Below are positions 11,650-19,514 of a stretch of DNA of 26,971 nucleotides, one piece after another (within the stretch, counting starts at the first letter, position 1; each line of letters opens with the position of its first letter). This DNA is from a virus. The stretch spans positions 1 to 26,971 of the IMG/VR virus record IMGVR_UViG_3300042935_000617; one strand, 5' to 3'. Both the position numbers and the translations under genes were made by a program. The notes below the pieces were generated by a model. That model was not told where the DNA came from and made no database searches. It worked only from the letters and a program-made list of their open reading frames with translations.

Positions 11650-14091
11650 TTAATCTTTAATATTCTTTAATACTTCTGCTACTTTATAAAGGAACATCTC
11701 CTCTTTTGTGAACGCTGCAACCTCTTCAAAGAACCCTGAAACACTAAATCCATTGAGTTTCCCTGATTTAACTTCCTCCCAAATCTTGGGATTATTTACT
11801 TTCATACTTACAAACCAAGTTCCAACAGGTAGATTTTCAAATCCGTATTTACTTGACTTATCTTGAACATCTTCTTTAATCCAAGATTCTAATACATGTA
11901 TATCCTTGATAGCTTTACCATCATGCATCGTGTCATTGTTGTCAGTATATTTGTTTCTCATATACTTTTCAGCAATCATCTTGATAGTTTCAGAAGTGAA
12001 ATAAACATAATAAGGATTACCTAAAGCATCCTTACGGAATATCTTTTGGTCAGGTATCATTGCTGGTCCAAGTACAATATGTTTCTCACTGTCTGTAGCG
12101 AAGTGTTGATTAGACATATCTTCATTATCATATTTCTTTTTCTTCTTTTTTGGTAATTGATCTACATAAGCAGGTAATCCACCCACATCATAACCCATAT
12201 CTTCTTCAGTTATTGGTCCACCAACAACCCAAGCATCACATGTTCTTGACGCAGCACACTTAAAATCAAACGCTTCACAATAACCCAAATCACCTGCGTC
12301 TATTGTATCCCACTCATTTGTATCGTTAATACCATTAGCAATACAATCCAACATACTTTTTGTTTGAACGAAGAACGCACAATTACCACATAAAGCCTTT
12401 TTTGCTGAAGGTAAATCACCACCAAACATATCTGCTTTCTTCTTCCAATATTCCTCATTTGGTTCATTTGGATTCAATGGACCATAATTTGCAACATCAA
12501 TACATTCTTGTCTATTCTCTAAATTTGTTTCAACATCTTGTGTAGCATCAGGACAACTTTCTAAAAACTTTTGTTTATTGAATGTATTAACTTTACTTTC
12601 AGCCCAACTTAAAGCGGATAAACCTCCCCAACTATCATACATTAATTTACCACATCCATCATCATAACTTTTACTTTTTTCTAAATCTACTTTATGACGT
12701 GATAAATAACTATACATTCTTCTAACTGTATCTTCACTAATAGGTTCACCATTAGCAAGTTGATTAGCTCTAATCTTACCAACTTCAGTTCCACAACTTC
12801 CCCATCCATTTTCATCAACCCATTTCAATACCGCTTTTGCGTTGTTCTTAACACTATCAGGATAATCAGAAACACTTTCCATATTTTCTTTAATTGGAAC
12901 ACATCTTGGACTACCATCATCATTTAAACCAATTGGTTCATATCCTTCCCAACAAGGGTTAGGTGTAATTTCCATATTTTCTTTTGACATGTCAGCTTTA
13001 GGATGGTCCTTCGGTAACAAATCATAATCAGTATTGTATTTAGGATTTTCTGGTCTACCATTCTTTAATAGATATAGATAAGCATTGACACGAGCATAAG
13101 CCCATTGTTCTGCTGATTTAACTAAAGGTGAATGTGATGTATTAAAGGCTCCTAATCCACGTTGGAATACGGATTTAAGTTGTCCTAAAGTTGCTCTACC
13201 ATTCTTGGTATTACTTTCTTTTTCGTTAAACTCGTCAACCTTATTCTGTAAAGTTTTTTCTTGTTCTGCAGATACTTTAGCACTTTTACCTGATGCATCA
13301 CCTTTAGCTGAACCTTCACCCTGTGGGTTTTTGTTTGGTGTATCTGATTTTGGTGCCTTATCTGATTCTTTAATTCCACCTCTTGGTCCTACTTCAGCTA
13401 ATGATTCTTTAGATAAACCCAAATTCTTTATTGTAGATGGAGATGGATTGTTCATTGTCTTATCTGTAACTGTATTTGGTTGTAACCATTCAGGACTTAA
13501 TTCAACAGGGAATCCACCACCAGTGATTTTATTTCTATTAACCGATGACTTATTTGTAATATCACCTGTCTTTTTATAGAATATTCTAAACCATTCATGA
13601 CGACAATTATAACCACCTCTCCAAAATTGTGCTGATTGACCAAATGAATTAAGTTCATTCTCTACTTCCTCTATTCTCCATACAAAATTCTTTTGAATTA
13701 ATTGTCTACAAAATTGACGAGTTGTTGGAATAATTGCTGATTGTTTAATATTACTATTTAAAGCGTACTTATATCTAACTCTATAAAATGAATTATCTTG
13801 ATATGACTCATCGTTTGGAGTTGTTGCAAAGTTTTCTTTAACACTTTCAATTCTATCTATTTCCCAACCCTCATCCAATAATTCTTGTTCAGGTTGTCCT
13901 TTTGATAATAATTTACCCAAATAGGTTTCATCCTCATTATCGGGAATATGAAAATCTTCTTGTAATTCCTTTTTAAAAGCTATCCAGTTGACCATTATTG
14001 CTGGTTCATCAACTAAACTAATAGAATCTATTCCTGAAATTTCGTCGTCTTCTTGAATCTTTAATTCAAATATTTTTTCTTTCTTTATCAT
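11650..14091 (-). CDS. Mosaic prohead protease (XkdF/S78_2) with inserted head domains
   Basis: This 813-residue protein appears to be a chain of modules. Residues 1-40 carry GIDSISLVDEPAI, the usual N-terminal part of XkdF-type proteases. Residues 115-175 (FCRQLIQKNFVWRIEEVENEL, RGGYNCRHEWFRIFYKK) match a head-morphogenesis module. About 235-280 is a low-complexity linker; 300-365 is RGLGAFNTSHSP...NPKYNTDYDLLPKDHP; 376-400 is the CWEGYEPIGLNDDGSPRCVP unit. Residues 407-500 match a phage domain with CGTEVGKIRANQLANGEPIS and GCGKLMYDSWGG. A cysteine-rich module spans about 565-625 and a K6 linker lies at 648-653. The C-terminal protease body follows, with candidate catalytic His723 (MHD) and Ser783 (GFSVSG). 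It should cleave scaffold and capsid precursors; several insert roles are unknown. Confidence 0.82.
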   Translation of the reverse strand: MIKKEKIFELKIQEDDEISGIDSISLVDEPAIMVNWIAFKKELQEDFHIPDNEDETYLGKLLSKGQPEQELLDEGWEIDRIESVKENFATTPNDESYQDNSFYRVRYKYALNSNIKQSAIIPTTRQFCRQLIQKNFVWRIEEVENELNSFGQSAQFWRGGYNCRHEWFRIFYKKTGDITNKSSVNRNKITGGGFPVELSPEWLQPNTVTDKTMNNPSPSTIKNLGLSKESLAEVGPRGGIKESDKAPKSDTPNKNPQGEGSAKGDASGKSAKVSAEQEKTLQNKVDEFNEKESNTKNGRATLGQLKSVFQRGLGAFNTSHSPLVKSAEQWAYARVNAYLYLLKNGRPENPKYNTDYDLLPKDHPKADMSKENMEITPNPCWEGYEPIGLNDDGSPRCVPIKENMESVSDYPDSVKNNAKAVLKWVDENGWGSCGTEVGKIRANQLANGEPISEDTVRRMYSYLSRHKVDLEKSKSYDDGCGKLMYDSWGGLSALSWAESKVNTFNKQKFLESCPDATQDVETNLENRQECIDVANYGPLNPNEPNEEYWKKKADMFGGDLPSAKKALCGNCAFFVQTKSMLDCIANGINDTNEWDTIDAGDLGYCEAFDFKCAASRTCDAWVVGGPITEEDMGYDVGGLPAYVDQLPKKKKKKYDNEDMSNQHFATDSEKHIVLGPAMIPDQKIFRKDALGNPYYVYFTSETIKMIAEKYMRNKYTDNNDTMHDGKAIKDIHVLESWIKEDVQDKSSKYGFENLPVGTWFVSMKVNNPKIWEEVKSGKLNGFSVSGFFEEVAAFTKEEMFLYKVAEVLKNIKD

Positions 14092-14111
14092 AGTATTAAA
14101 TATATGTAATT

Positions 14112-16160
14112 TTATAGGGTACTTAAATCCTTTAATCTTGCTTGTCTTTGTTGTTCATTTGTCATATCACTTGAAACAACATATGTTTTTATTATTTGTG
14201 GTTGTGTTATTATTTCTGATGTTTTCGGACTATCATAAGAAGCTTGTCCTGTTGCACCTTTAGTAAATGCAACACCACCACCCATTTGATTCATCATTGA
14301 AAGAAGTGGATTAAACATTGTAACAGCTCCTCTTGTCATTATCGCTTCACCACCCTCCGCTTCAATCATCATTCCACCCTGTGCATGTCTTGGTCCATTT
14401 AATAATCCACCCTTCTCATAGTTTCTACCCATATTAGGTGTTGCCGGTGCTGAACCTACTGATGCTCCTGATGTTGCTCCTTTTGCTGCACTTACAGCTG
14501 ATTTAATTGCAGATATAATACCTACCGCTTGTGCCGCATATCCAATTAATAAAGGTATATTTTGTGGGAAACCAACCTTCGCCGTTTTTGCTGCACCTGC
14601 TGTTATGTCAACCGTAGCATTAGCAAGTGCCACATTACCAAAAGTTATAGTTCTTGAAACTTCCATTGCTAATTCCTTTGCTAATAAGATTTGTTTAGCT
14701 ACTAATGCGATACGACCAATATCACTTTCAGCACCAGCAATGGATATAATATCATCTAACGCTTTTTGTTTAATAGCTACTCTTGATTGTTCTAATTGAA
14801 TTGATGAGTTAATATAGTTTGTTTCATCAGCAAGTTTCTTTTCATTCAATTGTTGTATTGCTTCTGCTGTTAAACCTGCAGCAGCTAATTGTTCTTTATA
14901 ATATTTTTCATCAGCAATTTTCTTTTGTTCAAGTAATTGACGTTGCATATCCAAGTCATTTCTGTAAAATAACATGTCACTTTGGAACTTTGTGTCTCGA
15001 TTACCCTTATCAATTATATCTTGTTTTAACTTATCTTCTTTCTTCTTATCTTCAATTTTTTGTAAATCTGCAGCTAATTTAATTTCAAAATCAGTAATTT
15101 CTTTTGCATTCTTATCTCTAATGTCTTTATCCTTATCTTTAAATTCTTTTGTTTTAGCAATACGTTCAGAATCTAATGTATTTAATTGAGTTTGAAGTTC
15201 TTTATACTCATTTGTTTCTTCCCCATATAACTTTTGTTTATCTAATAAATCTTTTTTTCTTAATTCATATGATTTTTCATAGAACTTTTGTTCCACAGCT
15301 AACCTCTGCTCATCATTAAATGCCTCTAAAAGTGCTAATTGTTTTTGTTTTTCTAATTCTGATAGGTCCAACTTGTCGTTAGTTTCCATATTCTTTAACC
15401 TATCAGCAAGTGCTTTATCTGCAATCTCCTTACTATTCTTCGCATTTTCTTTCTGTGTTTTGGTCAATTTCTTTGTACCAGCCTCAAATCTATTAATACC
15501 TTCATTATATGCGTCAACTGTTTTACCTAAACTACCTTTGATTTGTTCATACCCTGATGTAATACTATCTGTATCCAAAGTGAATATACCTTTAAGGATT
15601 TTACCAACACCAGTTCCTGCTTCTTTTATTAAAGTAAAGAATGCAACAAATCCTGAATATAATTTACCAATACCTGAAGTTACATATGGTAGAGCTTTAA
15701 GTGCTAAATCTAAAAATGTATCTAAAATTGGTTGTATTACTTCAAGTATTCCACCAAAAATCTTTTCTAATCCAATCATCAATGGTTCCAATTTCTTTAA
15801 TGAACCTTCTGTTTGAGAGAATGCTGCAACTAACCCACCAATCAATGAAACTAATAATCCAATACCAATAGCATTAAATGCTGCTCCCCATGATTTGGTA
15901 GCAAGTTCTACTTTTTTAATAGCTCCACCTAACATACCTAAAGGACCTGGTGCATTTTCAAGTAAACCTTTAAAGTCCTCACTCGCTTGTCCTGCAGATT
16001 CAAGACTATCTTCAATATCCCTGATTTGGTTTTTAATCTTACTCCACTCGGAAGTACCAGCAGGTAATTCTTTTAGTTGTTGTTTTAATGCTCTTAAGTT
16101 CTTACTACTTTCAACAATATTACCCGTTACATCAACCTCTATTTCTATTTTTTTAGCCAT
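14112..16160 (-). CDS. Tail tape measure protein
   Basis: The 682-residue protein has a helical N terminus, then hydrophobic segments (about 95-115 GIGLLVSLIGGLVAAF and 135-180). A long charged coiled coil follows (about 230-480, Lys/Glu/Asp-rich). A second hydrophobic region (about 540-570, LIGYAAQAVGIISAIKSAVSAA) precedes a C-terminal YEKGGLLNGPRHAQGGMM...AEGGEAIMTR region (581-610). The end is TYVVSSDMTNEQQRQARLKDLSTL-like and typical of Bacteroidota tape measures. It sets tail length and is ejected during infection; at about 0.15 nm per residue it predicts a tail near 100 nm. Its start overlaps a 56-codon gene by eight bases. It is short for a siphovirus tape measure but complete. Confidence 0.85.
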   Translation of the reverse strand: MAKKIEIEVDVTGNIVESSKNLRALKQQLKELPAGTSEWSKIKNQIRDIEDSLESAGQASEDFKGLLENAPGPLGMLGGAIKKVELATKSWGAAFNAIGIGLLVSLIGGLVAAFSQTEGSLKKLEPLMIGLEKIFGGILEVIQPILDTFLDLALKALPYVTSGIGKLYSGFVAFFTLIKEAGTGVGKILKGIFTLDTDSITSGYEQIKGSLGKTVDAYNEGINRFEAGTKKLTKTQKENAKNSKEIADKALADRLKNMETNDKLDLSELEKQKQLALLEAFNDEQRLAVEQKFYEKSYELRKKDLLDKQKLYGEETNEYKELQTQLNTLDSERIAKTKEFKDKDKDIRDKNAKEITDFEIKLAADLQKIEDKKKEDKLKQDIIDKGNRDTKFQSDMLFYRNDLDMQRQLLEQKKIADEKYYKEQLAAAGLTAEAIQQLNEKKLADETNYINSSIQLEQSRVAIKQKALDDIISIAGAESDIGRIALVAKQILLAKELAMEVSRTITFGNVALANATVDITAGAAKTAKVGFPQNIPLLIGYAAQAVGIISAIKSAVSAAKGATSGASVGSAPATPNMGRNYEKGGLLNGPRHAQGGMMIEAEGGEAIMTRGAVTMFNPLLSMMNQMGGGVAFTKGATGQASYDSPKTSEIITQPQIIKTYVVSSDMTNEQQRQARLKDLSTL

Positions 16161-16323
16161 GACATTCTTTTTTTAAATTTTGAAACACACTATCTAATAT
16201 TAATTTATTTCCTTTTAGTTCTTTTATTGAACTAAAATCTACCTCAATGATATTGGGTTTAAATAATTTAACTTTTTTTATTTTGTTTAATTTCTTTTTA
16301 TTTTTATATATTTCTATCTTCAT
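16153..16323 (-). CDS. Small basic protein upstream of tape measure, 56 residues
   Basis: An ATG at 16321-16323 opens a 56-codon frame, MKIEIYKNKKKLNKIKKVKLF..., ending KKECHG with TAA at 16153-16155. The stop lies inside the tape measure gene, overlapping it by eight bases, and the start is 15 bases after the previous stop. It therefore fills an otherwise empty gap exactly. The N-terminal half is extremely lysine-rich, the C-terminal half amphipathic. In most siphophages the genes just upstream of the tape measure encode tail assembly chaperones, so a reduced chaperone is possible, but there is no sequence evidence beyond position. Confidence 0.65.
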   Translation of the reverse strand: MKIEIYKNKKKLNKIKKVKLFKPNIIEVDFSSIKELKGNKLILDSVFQNLKKECHG

Positions 16324-16338
16324 ATTCTAATTTTAATT

Positions 16339-17187
16339 TTAAACTACACACGCCAATGCACATGTTGTGAATGAACCGTATGATGTTGTTAATATAAATG
16401 CTATACCTGGACTTGCTGATGCTACAACCCTATATGAATTACCATCAGGTCCACCATTAGGTATATAAAATCTATTTAATGTTACTGACGAACCTGCAAC
16501 AAACGCTACTAATATAGTATCAATTGACTCTGCACAATTCGTACAAGCAAATACATCTGCTGTATAATAATCATACGTTACTCCTGATGTTGGAGTAGGA
16601 GTTGGTGTTGGTGTTCCTGTCGCTGTAGGAGTTGGAGTTAATCCTGACGTTGCTGTGGGTGTTGGTGTTACAGTTGGAGTATTAGTTGGTGTAGGAGTTG
16701 GGGTTGGTGCTATTACCGTAATTGGTAATATAACACATATTGGATATACACATTTCTTTCCAATCATTCTAACCTCAAAATAATACGTACCACTTGTAAA
16801 ACCTGTAAGTCCTAAATAAGATGGTAATACTGTAAAATTTTCATTAAATGATACATTTGTGTTTGTTAATCCTGTTGAACTAATATTATCAACTAATCTC
16901 CATGGTCTATAATATGATTGAGTTGGTCCCATCATGTGAATAGATGCAAGACTCAAAAATCCACCATTAATATTGATGTAAGGTTCCGCACCATTTAATG
17001 ACCAACTTCCCTGTATATTAAAGGTAATTCCTGTTGAATTTATTGTTGTTGCACTGAAAACAGTTGTAACTCCTGATACACAATTATTGTTTATATCGTG
17101 TACAATTTCTAAATCGTATTCGGCTGTAAAGTTATTTGGATAAACAAAATCCAAACTATCAACCTGTGCTATATATTTTCTACTCAT
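16339..17187 (-). CDS. Tail fibre/adhesin-like protein with PT-rich linker
   Basis: This 282-residue virion protein has two parts. Residues 1-160 are beta-rich and end in a YYFEVRMIGKKCVYPICVILPITV strand pair. A 40-residue Pro-Thr linker (161-200) follows. The small C-terminal domain (about 203-282) has cysteines at C214, C217, C276 and C280 (FACTNCAES and TTCALACVV), consistent with disulfide or metal cross-links. There is no signal peptide. It lies between the propeller-type fibre protein and the small protein before the tape measure. The architecture fits an exposed stalk-plus-head adhesin or receptor-binding accessory. The PT linker and Cys-containing head are shared in style with the neighbouring 771-residue protein. 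Confidence 0.68.
   Translation of the reverse strand: MSRKYIAQVDSLDFVYPNNFTAEYDLEIVHDINNNCVSGVTTVFSATTINSTGITFNIQGSWSLNGAEPYININGGFLSLASIHMMGPTQSYYRPWRLVDNISSTGLTNTNVSFNENFTVLPSYLGLTGFTSGTYYFEVRMIGKKCVYPICVILPITVIAPTPTPTPTNTPTVTPTPTATSGLTPTPTATGTPTPTPTPTSGVTYDYYTADVFACTNCAESIDTILVAFVAGSSVTLNRFYIPNGGPDGNSYRVVASASPGIAFILTTSYGSFTTCALACVV
16588..16707 (-). repeat. Pro-Thr linker repeat
   Basis: About 40 codons alternate CCA/CCT and ACA/ACT (PTPTPTP with N, V, A, S, G interruptions). They form a low-complexity DNA repeat that resembles the two linkers in the adjacent fibre gene (18170-18241 and 17464-17508) and could support recombination between them. Confidence 0.85.
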
Positions 17188-17197
17188 ATTTTATTTT

Positions 17198-19513
17198 TTA
17201 TAAACAAGAGGTTACATATGAACCAACTTGTCCTGTTGAACTATTATAATTATACGTTGCTGATGGAAGACCAATTACATTATCATTTACATATGAAAAA
17301 GAGAATGGTATTGTTCCTGCTGCATCTTGATAAATATATTGAGGAACCCCCAATATTGGATCACCACTATTTGGAACGTAATAACCTGGTGAATTTACTG
17401 CTATACAACATGCACTTGTAGTATTACCAAAGAAAAATCTCGTATTTGAATAACTCAATGATGATGGTGTACTCGTTGGAGTTGGTGTTGGAGTTGGAGT
17501 AGGTGTTATTGGTACTGGAATATCTCCTAAATTGAATTTTGTATTTCTACTATCAGGTGCAAATGAATAACTTACACCTAAACTACTTTGATTTAATATG
17601 CCATCATTTTTATTAATAGTCATTGAACCACTATTATTTGCTGATATTGTTACTGAAGTTAAACTATAAAAATCTTGTAATGAACCACTTACAGTTTGAT
17701 TAAAACGTAATGTATTCATTAGGGTAGGATTAAATTGTAAATAATTTAATGTATTGCTTCCAGAAATACTTCCACTTGATGCTCCACCACTATTAAAATG
17801 ACCCCATAAAAAAACAGATTGACTTGTATTATTATATATTTGTATTTGTGCAGAAATACCTGAACCTGTAACTGGATATACACCACTTGTTGTAGTGTAT
17901 GTTATTGCTCCTGATGGTGGTGTTGTTGGACAAGATGTACATCCCTGTATAACAGTACCAACTCCTGTTCCTGTAGATGGTGATGATACAGTCAAATATG
18001 TTGAACTACCAATTGAAGTTTTAACATAATTACTTCCACTAATCCAACTACCATATAGTTGTGTATTATCACAAAAATTAACCATACTTCCTGTGACAGT
18101 AAATGTTTGACTAGCCACAGCACAAGGGTCATATATATTTGTTCCTTTAACAATATTACCAACAAATTTAGTTGGAGTAGATGTAGGAGTTACAGTTGGT
18201 GTTGGAGTTGGAGTTAAAGTTGGAGTTGGTGTAGGGGTTGGATATATTGTAATTGGGTTACATTCACCAAAACTTCCATCATTATTTATACCTGATAAAT
18301 TTCCAGCTATATAATCATTATATTTTGTATAAGCACCACCATTAAATATTTTTCCATTATTATATGTCATATCAAATACTGCACTAACTGGTAATACATA
18401 TAAATTTGAATAATCAAATCCTAAACCTGTATTAAATGTTGTGTCTAATGTTCCATCTGAATTTAATCTAAATAATGCATTAATTGTTTGTCCACTATAA
18501 GTTTGTGTTGAAGGATAATCAACTGATATACCAACATATACTTCATTTGTATTATTATTATATAATCTAATTACATAATTATTTAATAAATTGTAAGGGT
18601 ATGAAGTATCTAATGTTCCATCTGAATTTAATCTAAATAAATATGAAACTGTATAACCGTCAATTGTAACAGTAGGTGAATAAACGGTACCAACTATTAA
18701 TTTACCATCTGATTGAATTACAATATCAGTAATACCTCTTGGTTGTGCATCAGATGGTAAACTCCAATTAAAATTTAAATTAAAAGTATTATCTATACTT
18801 CCATCTATGTTTAATCTAATGATTGGTCCACATGTAACACCACTATATGATCTAAAATCACCACCTACTATTAATTTTCCATTTGATTGTTGTCTTACAA
18901 TATTAATTGTACAACCTGAAGGAAAATATGTATTAAATGATAAATCTGTTCCTTGTAAGTTTTGATTAATTCTTACTATTGAATTTTGGTTCCTAATTCC
19001 AGTAGAATTATTACTAAAACGTAAAAAATTTCCATAAATCAATAATTTATTATCAGATTGAAAAGTTAAATATTTACATAAATAATCTTCAACATTACCA
19101 CCAGGCCAACCAAATTGTCCAATACTTCTTAAACGACTAAAACCATTTTGTGTATTATTATAACTTTCTACTCCAACATCATTACTCAAATATCCTGCTC
19201 TATGTCTTGTTAAAACAAATTGTGATTTTGTACTATTAAAAACTAAACCATTTACTATTGAACCTTCATTTTGTGTACCACTATTAGTAGCCAAAACTTT
19301 TCCTTCAGGTGATAATTTAAAAATATATTTTTGATTGGTATATGTGACACCACTATATATAGGTGTTATTACTGTATTATATGGTTTTAAATTTAAACCA
19401 CATATTAAATTACCCCAATTATCTGTTGCAATTCTTTGAACTACGGTATTAAAACCAGTATAAAAATTGGTACAAATACCTATATTATTAAAAAATGTTT
19501 TAAATAAAGACAT
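17198..19513 (-). CDS. Tail fibre protein with delta-60 propeller repeats and PT linkers
   Basis: The N-terminal 415 residues of this 771-residue protein contain about five blades of the delta-60/DUF5122 propeller type. Each has a 'DGKLIVGG.F' strand followed about 25-30 residues later by 'RLNSDGTLDTTFN'. Examples are KLLIYGNF at 156-163, GKLIVGGDF with RLNIDGSIDNTFN at 212-245, and GKLIVG with RLNSDGTLDTSY at 270-305. RLNSDGTLDTTFN also appears at 349-361. A PT linker (425-448) leads to a beta domain with CTSCP. A second PT linker (about 669-683) leads to a C-terminal cysteine-containing head ending TSCL. The modular build fits a distal, receptor-facing fibre or spike. Binding specificity cannot be read from the sequence. 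Confidence 0.75.
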   Translation of the reverse strand: MSLFKTFFNNIGICTNFYTGFNTVVQRIATDNWGNLICGLNLKPYNTVITPIYSGVTYTNQKYIFKLSPEGKVLATNSGTQNEGSIVNGLVFNSTKSQFVLTRHRAGYLSNDVGVESYNNTQNGFSRLRSIGQFGWPGGNVEDYLCKYLTFQSDNKLLIYGNFLRFSNNSTGIRNQNSIVRINQNLQGTDLSFNTYFPSGCTINIVRQQSNGKLIVGGDFRSYSGVTCGPIIRLNIDGSIDNTFNLNFNWSLPSDAQPRGITDIVIQSDGKLIVGTVYSPTVTIDGYTVSYLFRLNSDGTLDTSYPYNLLNNYVIRLYNNNTNEVYVGISVDYPSTQTYSGQTINALFRLNSDGTLDTTFNTGLGFDYSNLYVLPVSAVFDMTYNNGKIFNGGAYTKYNDYIAGNLSGINNDGSFGECNPITIYPTPTPTPTLTPTPTPTVTPTSTPTKFVGNIVKGTNIYDPCAVASQTFTVTGSMVNFCDNTQLYGSWISGSNYVKTSIGSSTYLTVSSPSTGTGVGTVIQGCTSCPTTPPSGAITYTTTSGVYPVTGSGISAQIQIYNNTSQSVFLWGHFNSGGASSGSISGSNTLNYLQFNPTLMNTLRFNQTVSGSLQDFYSLTSVTISANNSGSMTINKNDGILNQSSLGVSYSFAPDSRNTKFNLGDIPVPITPTPTPTPTPTSTPSSLSYSNTRFFFGNTTSACCIAVNSPGYYVPNSGDPILGVPQYIYQDAAGTIPFSFSYVNDNVIGLPSATYNYNSSTGQVGSYVTSCL
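17464..17508 (-). repeat. Second Pro-Thr linker of the propeller fibre gene
   Basis: A run of alternating Pro and Thr codons (ITPTPTPTPTPTSTP) near residues 669-683 joins the middle beta domain to the C-terminal domain. Boundaries are approximate. Confidence 0.75.
18170..18241 (-). repeat. First Pro-Thr linker of the propeller fibre gene
   Basis: Residues 425-448 are a PTPTPTPTLTPTPTPTVTPT-type run joining the propeller to the middle beta domain. At DNA level it is very similar to the linker at 16588-16707. Confidence 0.85.
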
Positions 19514-19514
19514 G

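Noticed and set aside
13185-13579. Open frames on both strands within the protease gene linker
   Set aside because: They arise in the low-complexity Lys/Ser/Pro linker of the 813-residue protein and have no start context or motif.
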